This document shows positions 17,985 to 26,183 of a DNA stretch of 64,000 nt, piece by piece. The stretch comes from Merdiplasma sp905207905 (lineage in GTDB: Bacteria; Bacillota; Clostridia; Lachnospirales; Lachnospiraceae). Positions within the stretch are counted from its first letter, which is position 1. Each line of letters starts with the position of its first letter. The notes beneath the pieces were generated by a model. The model ran no database searches. It was given only the letters and a program-made list of their open reading frames with translations, and was not told the origin of the DNA. The position numbers and the translations under genes are program-made. The stretch spans positions 20,067-84,066 of the forward strand of contig CABRXX010000005.1 of the NCBI GenBank assembly GCA_902475025.1, given 5' to 3'.

Positions 17985-19283
17985 ATGGTAGAAGCAGTAG
18001 TAGGAGCAAACTGGGGAGATGAAGGAAAAGGAAAGATCACAGATATGCTGGCCAGGGAGGCGGATATTATCGTAAGATTCCAGGGCGGAGCCAATGCAGG
18101 TCACACCATAGTCAACGATTATGGGAAATTTGCGCTGCACACCCTGCCTTCAGGAGTATTTTACAGTCATACCACCAGTGTCATCGGCAACGGTGTGGCT
18201 TTGAATGTGCCCGTATTGTTTCATGAGCTTCAGAGCATCATCGACCAAGGGGTTCCGGCGCCGAAGATTTTGGTGTCTGACAGAGCCCAGATGGTAATGT
18301 CCTACCATATTTTGTTTGACCAGTATGAAGAGGAGCGCCTGGCTGGAAAGTCTTTTGGCTCTACCAAATCCGGCATTGCGCCCTTTTACTCCGATAAATT
18401 TGCCAAGATTGGATTTCAGGTGAGCGAGCTTTTTGACGAGGAGCTTTTAAAAGAAAAGGTGGAACGCATCTGTGAGATCAAGAATGTGACTCTGGAGCAT
18501 CTGTATCACAAGGATCCGATTAGGCCTCAGGCGCTGCTGGAGGAGCTGCACTCTTACCGAGAGATGATTGCACCCTATGTGTGCGATGTGTCTTCCTACC
18601 TGAATGAGGCCATAAAAGCGGGAAAAACCATTTTGCTGGAGGGACAGCTGGGTACCTTGAAAGATCCGGATCACGGGATTTATCCTATGGTAACTTCCTC
18701 CTCCACCTTGGCGGCTTACGGTGCCATTGGTGCCGGGATCCCTCCCTATGAGATCCGGAAGATCATTACTGTCTGCAAAGCCTATTCCAGCGCGGTGGGA
18801 GCAGGCGCCTTTGTCAGCGAGATTTTTGGTGAGGAAGCAGATGAGCTGCGCCGCAGAGGCGGAGACGGGGGAGAGTTCGGAGCCACCACAGGCCGCCCTA
18901 GACGGATGGGCTGGTTCGACTGTGTGGCATCCAAATATGGCTGCCGTCTTCAGGGAACCACGGATGTGGCTTTCACCGTGCTGGACGTATTGGGCTATCT
19001 GGATGAGATTCCTGTATGTGTAGGCTATGAGATTGACGGGGAGATTACTACAGAGTTTCCCACTACGGCAAAGCTAGTAAAGGCAAAACCGGTGCTTGAG
19101 AAACTTCCAGGCTGGAAGCAGGATATCCGGGGCATCAAAAAGTATGAGGATTTGCCGGAGAACTGCCGCAATTATGTGGAATTTGTAGAGGAACACATTG
19201 GATACCCCATTACCATGGTTTCCAACGGTCCTGGCAGAGCGGATATTATTTACCGGGATTCCCCGAAAAAAGCAGGAGTATAA
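17985..19283 (+). CDS. purA: Adenylosuccinate synthetase PurA
   Basis: This 432-residue GTPase-type ligase joins IMP and aspartate using GTP to make adenylosuccinate. The N-terminal GANWGDEGKGKITD is the family P-loop with the catalytic Asp, and GGANAGHTIV carries the catalytic His. Further marks are the segments GTLKDPDHGIYPMVTSSST, EFGATTGRPRRMGW and TDVAFTVLDVLG. Length is normal. It is the last recognisable purine gene of the purF-purB-purA run, and a membrane protein gene begins 8 bases after its stop. Confidence 0.97.
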   Translation: MVEAVVGANWGDEGKGKITDMLAREADIIVRFQGGANAGHTIVNDYGKFALHTLPSGVFYSHTTSVIGNGVALNVPVLFHELQSIIDQGVPAPKILVSDRAQMVMSYHILFDQYEEERLAGKSFGSTKSGIAPFYSDKFAKIGFQVSELFDEELLKEKVERICEIKNVTLEHLYHKDPIRPQALLEELHSYREMIAPYVCDVSSYLNEAIKAGKTILLEGQLGTLKDPDHGIYPMVTSSSTLAAYGAIGAGIPPYEIRKIITVCKAYSSAVGAGAFVSEIFGEEADELRRRGGDGGEFGATTGRPRRMGWFDCVASKYGCRLQGTTDVAFTVLDVLGYLDEIPVCVGYEIDGEITTEFPTTAKLVKAKPVLEKLPGWKQDIRGIKKYEDLPENCRNYVEFVEEHIGYPITMVSNGPGRADIIYRDSPKKAGV

Positions 19284-19291
19284 CAAAAAGA

Positions 19292-20323
19292 ATGATTGTA
19301 AAAGCAGGAATTTTGATGATCTGGCTGGCAGTATTGCCAGCCATCATCGGTTGTTATTGGACGGATAAAATCCCAAAGACAAAAGGGAATGTGGCAGCAG
19401 CCTATTTTTACGGGCTGTTTACTGTGCTGGCTTTATTTGAGCTTTTGGCTCTTCCCATGACATTTTTCAAGTGCTCGCTCACTGTCCTTACCGGCAGCTG
19501 GGCGGGCATTGTTGTAATTCTGGCCCTGGCGGTGATCCTGAAAAAGAGAAGTTTTCGGGAGGAAGGGCGCTGGCTGGCTGGTTTGCGAAAAAAAATGACG
19601 CCGGTGCTGGCAGTGGCTGCGGCCTGCATTCTGCTGCAGGCAGTGTATGTCACAGAGCGACAGCATACGGATGATGATGACGCCTTTTACCTGGCTACCT
19701 CCACCACAGCGGTGGAGACGGACAGCCTGTTTTTTTACAGCCCGGAAACAGGGGCGGCCTATAAGACCCCACCGGCCCGGTATGTGCTGGCTGCCTGGCC
19801 TCTAATGGTGGCTTCTCTTTCCCGGCTCACTGGCATGCATCCGGCTCTCCTGGCTCATACGGCTCTTCCAGGACTGGTAGTGCTGTGGGCCTATCTGTGT
19901 TACGCCCTTCTGGGAGCAAAGTTCTATCCGGGGAATCGGCAGAAGCAGTCTCTGTTCCTGCTGTTTATAGTGGTGCTTCTCGGTTTTTCAGCTTACTCCA
20001 AGTATTCTGCCGGTGTGTTTTTGTTTATCCGGGGCTGGCAGGGAAAAGCACTTTTGGCGGGAGTGGTCATCCCGGCTCTCTTTTATGGGGCCTGGAATGT
20101 ATTCAAGGAGCAGGGGGGAAGAGCAAACTGGTTTCTCTTAAGCTGTATCATCTGCAGTGGCTGTCTCTTTACCTCCATGGGAGTGGCTCTGTCTCTTGTG
20201 ATTGTCGGCTGCTGCGGAGTTACTGCTGCATGGGTGAAAAAACAGTGGCGTTATCTTCCGCTTACCGCAGCGGCAGCCTGGCCGGCTCTAATCAGCGGCC
20301 TGCTTTATGTGATGATACGATAA
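19292..20323 (+). CDS. Multipass membrane protein, N-terminal part (DUF6077-like)
   Basis: This 343-residue protein has about nine hydrophobic segments. A loop near residues 125-160 contains RQHTDDDDAFYLATSTTAVETDS followed by PPARYVLAAWPL; the acidic cluster recalls the catalytic loop of GT-C glycosyltransferases and, from memory, the DUF6077 family. The stop falls after GLLYVMIR, in what looks like mid-protein, and a second membrane ORF on the same strand follows after 82 bases. Together they would make about 608 residues, so the gene may be split. The start ATG is only 8 bases after purA and has a weak ribosome-binding site, so it probably depends on pur transcription. No enzymatic role is shown. 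Confidence 0.65.
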   Translation: MIVKAGILMIWLAVLPAIIGCYWTDKIPKTKGNVAAAYFYGLFTVLALFELLALPMTFFKCSLTVLTGSWAGIVVILALAVILKKRSFREEGRWLAGLRKKMTPVLAVAAACILLQAVYVTERQHTDDDDAFYLATSTTAVETDSLFFYSPETGAAYKTPPARYVLAAWPLMVASLSRLTGMHPALLAHTALPGLVVLWAYLCYALLGAKFYPGNRQKQSLFLLFIVVLLGFSAYSKYSAGVFLFIRGWQGKALLAGVVIPALFYGAWNVFKEQGGRANWFLLSCIICSGCLFTSMGVALSLVIVGCCGVTAAWVKKQWRYLPLTAAAAWPALISGLLYVMIR

Positions 20324-20405
20324 TGGCTGAGGTTCTGACCGTATTGTCCCATGTATATGGATGCTGGCGTGCTAGGAGATAAACTAAGAAATGTGAGGTT
20401 CTAAG

Positions 20406-21203
20406 ATGGCAGAACGGATTGGAACTGTCTGGGAGACAGTCTGGGAAAGCGGAAAGGCTTATTTTGGAGGCAGCGGTATCTGGCTGCTTGCGGCGGCAGT
20501 GTTGGCGGTGCTGCTGGTGGGAATGTGGGGAAAGGACAGAAAAAGAACATTGGCCTATCCCGTTCTTTTGGTTTTGGCTGTGTGCTTCTGTCCAGTAACA
20601 GCCTGGGTACTTATTAAGATGATCGGAGCTTTGGTGTACTGGCGGGTATTCTGGATGCTGCCCATAGTGCTGCTTGTGGCTTTCGGAGCAGTGGAGTTTG
20701 TGACCAGGTTCCGGGGCAGGGGAAAACGGATACTGACGGTTGGATTGTGTATTGGACTGATTGCAGTGAATGGCAGCTTTGTGTTTACAGATCAGTGGTT
20801 TACCAGGAAAGAAAATAATTTTAAACTTCCTACAGAGGTGATCTGGGTGGCAGATGCTATCAATCATCATGCAGAAGAGTATGAAATCCAGAAAAAAAAG
20901 ATTGCAGCTCCCAGTGGGATTTCCACGTATATTCGTATTTACGACGCTTCCATCAGCCAGGTTTACGGAAGAACCATGGCCAATAAGGAAAATCCTTCGG
21001 AACTGTTTCAGGAAGTCCATGCCAAGGAGCATGACTACGATTCCCTGATACAGAAGGTTCGGAAGAAAAAGTGCCGGTATCTGGTGCTGAATAAAAATGA
21101 GAAAAATGAGAAAGAGCTGGAAGCGAGGAACTTCCATAAAATTTATGAAAGTCCCTCCTATGAGGTGTATTTTAACGGGAATTTCAGAAAAGAGAAAAAT
21201 TGA
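20406..21203 (+). CDS. Membrane protein, probable C-terminal half of the split DUF6077-like protein
   Basis: This 265-residue ORF has about four hydrophobic segments (SGIWLLAAAVLAVLLVGMWG, LAYPVLLVLAVCFCPVTAW, VYWRVFWMLPIVLLVAFGA, ILTVGLCIGLIAVNGSFVF) and then a soluble domain of about 120 residues. The soluble part has an alternating strand/helix pattern (KKIAAPSGISTYIRIYDASIS, CRYLVLNKNEKNEKEL) that resembles the C-terminal periplasmic-type domain of large GT-C-like membrane proteins. It lies in another frame from the upstream ORF, with an in-frame stop just before its own start and a modest TGAGG site 8 bases before ATG. It could be an independent gene or the rear half of a broken one. Confidence 0.6.
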   Translation: MAERIGTVWETVWESGKAYFGGSGIWLLAAAVLAVLLVGMWGKDRKRTLAYPVLLVLAVCFCPVTAWVLIKMIGALVYWRVFWMLPIVLLVAFGAVEFVTRFRGRGKRILTVGLCIGLIAVNGSFVFTDQWFTRKENNFKLPTEVIWVADAINHHAEEYEIQKKKIAAPSGISTYIRIYDASISQVYGRTMANKENPSELFQEVHAKEHDYDSLIQKVRKKKCRYLVLNKNEKNEKELEARNFHKIYESPSYEVYFNGNFRKEKN

Positions 21204-21227
21204 TGAAAGGTGAAGGAACAGCCAGGG

Positions 21228-21476
21228 CTAACGTTTGTTTTCCTGCTTCCTATCCTGCTTTTTCTCGTCTTCTTTGGAAGAGCCTCCAAGAATCCTGGCC
21301 AGCCAGGGAACCAGATACATCAGGCAGGGCACTACGATGGTGCAGGCCAGGGAGGCCATAAACCAGCCCATGGTGGATTCATTTCCTGCCACGCCCAGGA
21401 TAAAGGTAACAAGATAGAGCAGCGCCAGGAGGATAATTCCGATCCAGGCAAAAATGCGCTTCTTTTTTTGATTCAT
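21228..21476 (-). CDS. Small two-helix membrane protein, unknown
   Basis: This is an 82-residue protein with two hydrophobic helices (FAWIGIILLALLYLVTFILG and GWFMASLACTIVVPCLMYLV) and a strongly charged, lysine-rich C-terminal tail. The start codon at 21476 is preceded on the minus strand by AAAGGA at good spacing, which supports a real gene even though it is short. It lies in opposite orientation to its neighbours, and repeat family 2 copy 1 lies upstream. I do not recognise the family. Confidence 0.6.
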   Translation of the reverse strand: MNQKKKRIFAWIGIILLALLYLVTFILGVAGNESTMGWFMASLACTIVVPCLMYLVPWLARILGGSSKEDEKKQDRKQENKR

Positions 21477-21528
21477 AGCAAAAATCCTTTCTTAAATAAA
21501 ATTCTTTGGTGTCCATATACTGCTTTCT

Positions 21529-21630
21529 TTGTTTCATAGGAAATTCCTTCCTATGAAACAAAAATGTTTGGCAGGATCGCACTGTGACGGACAGGGAAGA
21601 TGTCGCCGAAGCGACCCGCCGCAGGCGGAG
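21529..21630 (+). repeat. Repeat family 2, copy 1 (~102 bp)
   Basis: It opens with a perfect hairpin, TTTGTTTCATAGGAA facing TTCCTATGAAACAAA, then AATGTTTGGCAGGATCGCAC and a GC-rich tail (GTCGCCGAAGCGAC, CCGCCGCAGGCGG) with two more small palindromes. Positions 47512-47614 carry nearly the same sequence in the same orientation. No coding potential is visible. Confidence 0.75.
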
Positions 21631-21657
21631 GGGATGTTGCAAAATACCTCCCTTTTT
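21630..21657 (+). repeat. Half copy of repeat family 1
   Basis: GGGGATGTTGCAAAATACCTCC is the left end of family 1 and directly abuts the end of repeat family 2 copy 1. The right half is absent, and CTTTTTG follows. It may mark a deletion or a composite element. Confidence 0.6.
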
Positions 21658-21875
21658 GATTGTGTAAATGAAGCAATGTGGAGGTCAAAATATGCCGGAT
21701 GAATGGTTGCGGGCTTTGCGAGCCCGCAATTCTGACATTATTTCATCTATTATAGCAAAATTTCTCTTTTCTGCCAACTGCTGCCTTTTCAGCAGCCGCT
21801 TTTTGTTTGAGGAGAATTGGGATTAGGGATTGAAGGCAGGACTTCACAGGTGTATGATAGGAAAGAGGTGAACGT

Positions 21876-22640
21876 ATGGAAAGAGAAAAAAGCATTAAAA
21901 AGGGGGAAAAATGGAAGGCCTTTCAGGCAGCATTTCCCCATACCCTTCCCATTTTTGCAGGCTTTTGGTTTCTTGGCCTGACCTATGGAATCTATATGAA
22001 CGTTTCCGGATTTTCTTTTTGGTATCCCCTGTTGATGAGTATGACGATTTTTGCAGGTTCAGTGGAGTTTGTCACGGTGAATCTGCTTTTGGGGGTTTTT
22101 CATCCGCTGCAGGCCCTGGCCATCACTCTGATGGTAAATGCGCGTCATCTGTTTTACGGGATCTCCATGCTGAGCCGGTATCGGGGCATGGGGTGGAAAA
22201 AGCCGTATCTGATATTTGGCCTGTGTGATGAAACCTTTTCCATCAACTATACGGCAAAGATTCCCGGGGAGGTAGATCCGGGCTGGTTCTATTTTTTTGT
22301 CACCCTGTTAGATCATTGCTATTGGGTATTTGGCGCTGCTCTTGGCGGAATCTTCGGTTCTCTGATCCAATTTGACACGGAGGGACTGGATTTTGTGATG
22401 ACAGCCATGTTTGTGGTAATCTTTCTGGAACAGTGGCAAAAGGAAAAAAATCATATCAGCTCCCTGTTAGGGCTGGGACTTTCCTGGCTGTGTCTTATGA
22501 TCTTTGGGGCAGATCAGTTTATGCTTCCGGCCATGGGCGCAATTTTGCTGGCGTTAACGGCCATGCGCAGAGGGCTGGAGAAGGATGTAGCGTCTGAAAC
22601 AGAGTGCGTGAAAGACAATAGAGGGGGGAATGGCTTATGA
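21876..22640 (+). CDS. azlC: AzlC family branched-chain amino acid exporter, large subunit
   Basis: This 254-residue membrane protein matches AzlC: the N-terminal FPHTLPIFAGFWFLGLTYGIYM, the conserved AGSVEFVTVNLLLGVFHPLQALAITLMVNARHLFYGISM block, and FGLCDETFSINY. Several hydrophobic segments follow. AzlC with the small partner AzlD exports branched-chain amino acids and their analogues. azlD overlaps its stop by 4 bases, so the two are translationally coupled. The start ATG follows AAAGAGGTGAACGT. The C-terminal tail of about 20 residues is charged. Confidence 0.93.
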   Translation: MEREKSIKKGEKWKAFQAAFPHTLPIFAGFWFLGLTYGIYMNVSGFSFWYPLLMSMTIFAGSVEFVTVNLLLGVFHPLQALAITLMVNARHLFYGISMLSRYRGMGWKKPYLIFGLCDETFSINYTAKIPGEVDPGWFYFFVTLLDHCYWVFGAALGGIFGSLIQFDTEGLDFVMTAMFVVIFLEQWQKEKNHISSLLGLGLSWLCLMIFGADQFMLPAMGAILLALTAMRRGLEKDVASETECVKDNRGGNGL

Positions 22641-22969
22641 AAATGACACTTTTTCAACAGGTAATAACTGTGGGAATGGTGGTTCTTGGCACTGTGCTTA
22701 CCAGAGCGCTGCCTTTTCTTCTGTTTCCGGCTGGAAAGACTACGCCCAGGCTTATTCAGTATCTGGGAAGAGTGCTGCCCTCCGCGGTTTTTGGGCTGCT
22801 GGTGATCTACTGTCTGAAAAATGTGAGCGTTTTATCCGGAAATCACGGTTTGCCGGAACTGCTCTCCATTGCTTTGGTAGTGGGACTTCATCTGTGGAAA
22901 CGCCAGATGCTTCTGTCCATTGCAGGAGGAACCATCTGTTATATGGTGCTGGTCCAGACGATTTTTTGA
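22637..22969 (+). CDS. azlD: AzlD family branched-chain amino acid exporter, small subunit
   Basis: This 110-residue protein has three to four hydrophobic helices and the AzlD pattern TRALPFLLFPAGK near residue 22, followed by LPSAVFGLLVIYCL. It begins with ATG inside the azlC stop (ATGA overlap) and has a GGAGGGGGG stretch upstream. It acts with AzlC in the inner membrane as an amino acid exporter. About 170 bases of non-coding sequence with no clear signals separate it from mgtE. Confidence 0.9.
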   Translation: MKMTLFQQVITVGMVVLGTVLTRALPFLLFPAGKTTPRLIQYLGRVLPSAVFGLLVIYCLKNVSVLSGNHGLPELLSIALVVGLHLWKRQMLLSIAGGTICYMVLVQTIF

Positions 22970-23141
22970 GAGAAGCAAAAGCTGCTGCGGAAAAGGAACG
23001 CACTGCGGAGGAAGAAAGACGTTGCCAAAGCAACTCAGGGCCGGCCTTTTTTAAGGTTGACGCAGGGAAGGCAAACGTTTAAAATGGAAGAGGATATGTC
23101 CGGGCAGAAGGCCTGGGCGGGAGAGAGAAGGAGGTACAGTA

Positions 23142-24494
23142 ATGGCTTTGACGGAACAAGAGATGAATCAACTGGCCGACCTTGCAGACAAGAAACAGTT
23201 TAAGCGGTTAAAAGAAGAACTCTGTGATATGAATGAGGTGGATATTGCAGAGGTTTTGAATATGCTGACTCCGGAGCAGGCTCTGGTGGCCTTCCGGCTG
23301 CTTCCCAAGGATCTGGCTACAGAGGCTTTTGCCTGTCTTGAGATCGAGGAACAGCAGCATATCATCAACAGTCTGGAGGATGCGGAGCTGCACCATATTA
23401 TTGAGGATCTGGCGATTGATGATGCGGTGGATATGGTGGAGGAGCTGCCTGCCTCGGTGGTGAAGCGTATTTTAAAGATTGCCACTCCCACCACTAGACA
23501 GCTGATCAACCAGTATCTGCAGTATCCGGACAACAGTGCCGGAACGATTATGACAGCAGAGTATGTGGCCTTAAGACCTTCTATGACAGTGGAGGAGGCC
23601 TTTGCCTATATCCGGAAAAACGGAGTAGACAAGGAGACCATTTATAACTGTTATGTGATCAATCCCAAGCGGCAGCTTCTGGGTGTGGTGACTTTGAAGG
23701 ATCTTCTGATGAATCCTTATGAGACAAAGGTGGAGGATATTATGGATGACAATATCCTTTCCGCTCTCACCACAGATGACCAGGAGGAAGTGGCAGCTAC
23801 TTTCAATAAATACGGGCTGCTGGCTCTGCCGGTGGTGGATAAGGAAAACCGGCTGGTGGGTATTGTTACCATTGATGATGTGGTGGACGTTATGGAGCAG
23901 GAGGCTACGGAGGACTTCCAGAAAATGGCAGGTATGGCTTCCAGTGAAAAATCCTACTTAAAAACCAGCGTCTTTGCTCTGGCCAAGAACCGGATCGTCT
24001 GGCTTTTAGTGCTGATGATCAGCAGTATGGTTACTGGTCTGATCCTAAGCTACTACGAAGCAGCCTTTGCTACGGTGCCTTTATTGGTGAGCTTTATTCC
24101 CACCATCATGGGAACCGGCGGGAACTCCGGAAGCCAGGCCAGCACCCTGATTATCCGTGGTATGGCCACCGGAGAGATTGTTTTAAAGGATATCTTCCGG
24201 GTGATGTGGAAGGAAATCCGGGTGGGGGTGCTCTGCGGAGCTATCCTGGCCATTGTAAATTTTGTGAGGCTGATGATCATGTATCCTGAGAATCTGATGG
24301 TGAACATCACTGTAGTTTTGAGTATGCTGATTACTGTGGTACTGGCAAAGACCCTGGGTGCGCTGCTGCCTATGGCTGCCAAGGCAATGCACCTGGATCC
24401 GGCTCTTATGGCATCTCCTATGTTGACTACCATTTTGGATGCCTGTTCCATGGTGATCTATTTTACCATTGCCTCCCAGCTCCTTCATGTGTAG
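23142..24494 (+). CDS. mgtE: Magnesium transporter MgtE
   Basis: This 450-residue protein has the full MgtE layout: a cytoplasmic alpha-superhelical N domain (residues about 1-125, with EMNEVDIAEVLNMLTPEQALVAFRLLPKDLA), two CBS domains (about 130-255, with LGVVTLKDLLMNP and VGIVTIDDVVDVMEQEATEDF), and five membrane helices from about 280 to 450. The pore motif PTIMGTGGNSGSQASTLIIRG is intact, as is the later ALLPMAAKAMHLDPALMASP. It takes up Mg2+ as a dimer and is gated by Mg2+ on the CBS domains. An AGGAGG site precedes ATG 23142. No M-box riboswitch consensus is evident upstream. Confidence 0.96.
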   Translation: MALTEQEMNQLADLADKKQFKRLKEELCDMNEVDIAEVLNMLTPEQALVAFRLLPKDLATEAFACLEIEEQQHIINSLEDAELHHIIEDLAIDDAVDMVEELPASVVKRILKIATPTTRQLINQYLQYPDNSAGTIMTAEYVALRPSMTVEEAFAYIRKNGVDKETIYNCYVINPKRQLLGVVTLKDLLMNPYETKVEDIMDDNILSALTTDDQEEVAATFNKYGLLALPVVDKENRLVGIVTIDDVVDVMEQEATEDFQKMAGMASSEKSYLKTSVFALAKNRIVWLLVLMISSMVTGLILSYYEAAFATVPLLVSFIPTIMGTGGNSGSQASTLIIRGMATGEIVLKDIFRVMWKEIRVGVLCGAILAIVNFVRLMIMYPENLMVNITVVLSMLITVVLAKTLGALLPMAAKAMHLDPALMASPMLTTILDACSMVIYFTIASQLLHV

Positions 24495-24577
24495 CATTCT
24501 GGATGCTGCAGGAGAGAGGAACGGCAGGATTTGAGGACAGAAAGTGATTGCAAAATACAGTTTAGGAGGAAACGGAA

Positions 24578-25600
24578 ATGGATTATCGGGAAGTAGTAGA
24601 AGCCGCCCGCCCGCGGCTGGGAAAATACTGTAAGGGCTGTTTTGTGTGCAATGGCAAAGCCTGCGGCAATACCATACCAGGGCCGGGAGCAAAGGGAAAT
24701 GGAGATACTGCCATCCGCAATTATGAAAAGTGGCAGGAGATTCGGGTGAACCTGGACTGCCTGGTGGAAGGAGGTCCGGTGGACACCTCCCTAGAGTTTT
24801 TTGGGAAAACGTATCAGTATCCCTTTTTTGCAGGTCCGGTGGGGGCAGTACAGCTTCATTATGGAGATGCCTATACGGATATGACCTACAATGACGTGAT
24901 GGTGACTGCCTGTGCGGCCAGCGGGATCATGGCATTTACGGGGGACGGAGTCAATCCGGATCAGACCATTGCTGCGGCAAATGCCATTGAGAAAAGCGGC
25001 GGTATCGGGATCCCGGTGATCAAGCCCTGGAATAAAGAGGTCATTGCTGAGAAGATGGCGCTGGTGAAGAAGGCAGGAGCATCTGCAGTTGCTATGGATG
25101 TGGATGCGGCAGGACTGCCTTTTCTGAAAAATATGACTCCTCCTGCAGGGGCTAAAAGTGTGGAGGAGATGAGGGAGATCATTCAGGATGCCGGACTTCC
25201 CTTTATCATAAAAGGAATCATGACAGTGGAGGGAGCACGGAAGGCTATGAAAGCAGGGGCAGCCGGCATTGTGGTGAGCAATCACGGCGGCCGGGTGCTG
25301 GACGGCTGTCCTGCCACCGCAGAGGTACTGCCTGCGATTGTCCAGGCAGTGCGGGCAGAGAGCGGGATGAAGATTCTGGTGGATGGAGGCATCCGCAGCG
25401 GGTTGGATGTGTTCCGGGCGCTGGCGCTGGGAGCAGATGCCTGCCTGATCTGTCGTCCCTTTGTCACAGCTATCTACGGAGGCGCAGAAGAAGGAATCCG
25501 CAGCTATGTGGAGAAGATTGGCAATGAATTAAAAGATGTGATGGAGATGTGCGGGGCCAGAAGCGTGCAGGATATTGGCCCTCGCATGATCTGGAGATAG
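24578..25600 (+). CDS. FMN-dependent alpha-hydroxy-acid oxidase with N-terminal Cys cluster
   Basis: This 340-residue TIM-barrel flavoprotein belongs to the L-lactate dehydrogenase/glycolate oxidase family. Key segments are PFFAGPVGAV, AMDVDAAGLPF, FIIKGIMTVEGARKAMKAG, IVVSNHGGRVLDG (substrate-binding Arg and catalytic His) and ILVDGGIRSGLDVFRALALGADACLI for phosphate binding of FMN. Before the barrel, residues 18-29 carry C-x2-C-x2-C-x4-C, which could bind an iron-sulfur cluster or zinc and is not part of classical lactate oxidase. It probably oxidises a 2-hydroxy acid in the cytoplasm, passing electrons to an unknown acceptor. An AGGAGG site precedes the start, and the PAP2 gene begins 10 bases after the stop. 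Confidence 0.88.
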   Translation: MDYREVVEAARPRLGKYCKGCFVCNGKACGNTIPGPGAKGNGDTAIRNYEKWQEIRVNLDCLVEGGPVDTSLEFFGKTYQYPFFAGPVGAVQLHYGDAYTDMTYNDVMVTACAASGIMAFTGDGVNPDQTIAAANAIEKSGGIGIPVIKPWNKEVIAEKMALVKKAGASAVAMDVDAAGLPFLKNMTPPAGAKSVEEMREIIQDAGLPFIIKGIMTVEGARKAMKAGAAGIVVSNHGGRVLDGCPATAEVLPAIVQAVRAESGMKILVDGGIRSGLDVFRALALGADACLICRPFVTAIYGGAEEGIRSYVEKIGNELKDVMEMCGARSVQDIGPRMIWR

Positions 25601-25610
25601 GAGGATTTTT

Positions 25611-26159
25611 TTGCTGGAGGCAATACAACAGTTTGATGTGGAGATTCTTCTGTGGATACAGGAGAATCTCCGTGTGGATTTTTTAGATGGTTTTTGGAAA
25701 GGGATTACGTTTTTGGGGAACAGCGGCTGGTTCTGGATCGCACTGGGGATTGGTCTGATCTGCTTTCGCCGCACAAGAAAGGCTGGGATCACCGTACTTT
25801 TCGCATTGCTCATTGGATTTTTGATCACCAATGTGGTGCTGAAAAATGTAGTGGCACGGATCCGTCCTTATGATTATACGGATGCAATACAGGCCATTGT
25901 GCCAGCGGAACATGATTTTTCATTTCCATCGGGACACACCTGCGCTTCTTTTGCGGCAGCTCTTGCCTGTTATCAGACACTGCCGAAAAAGTGGGGAGTG
26001 GCAGCGCTGGTTCTGGCAGGATTCATCGCGGTATCCAGGTTGTACGTGGGAGTTCACTATCCTACAGATGTGCTGGGAGGGCTTTTTGTGGGGCTGTTCG
26101 CAGGAGCAGCGGCTTTCTTCCTGGTAAAGAAATTACAGGAAAAACAAAAGCAGCCATAG
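25611..26159 (+). CDS. PAP2 family membrane phosphatase
   Basis: This 182-residue membrane protein has the three PAP2 motifs in order: KNVVARIRPYDY (KX6RP), FSFPSGHTCASF (PSGH) and SRLYVGVHYPTDVLGG (SRX5HX3D). Five to six hydrophobic helices surround them. Such enzymes dephosphorylate lipid phosphates such as phosphatidate, phosphatidylglycerol phosphate or undecaprenyl pyrophosphate. The start is TTG 25611 preceded by TAGGAGGA. The lipid kinase gene follows after about 25 bases, which points to a role in lipid phosphate turnover rather than in acid phosphatase activity. Confidence 0.93.
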   Translation: MLEAIQQFDVEILLWIQENLRVDFLDGFWKGITFLGNSGWFWIALGIGLICFRRTRKAGITVLFALLIGFLITNVVLKNVVARIRPYDYTDAIQAIVPAEHDFSFPSGHTCASFAAALACYQTLPKKWGVAALVLAGFIAVSRLYVGVHYPTDVLGGLFVGLFAGAAAFFLVKKLQEKQKQP

Positions 26160-26183
26160 AAAGAAATAGAGGTGTTGTTTTGT

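Noticed and set aside
22630..23082. Plus-strand ORF of 150 codons over azlD
   Set aside because: It is a shifted frame of azlD, which has a coupled start and the AzlD motif.
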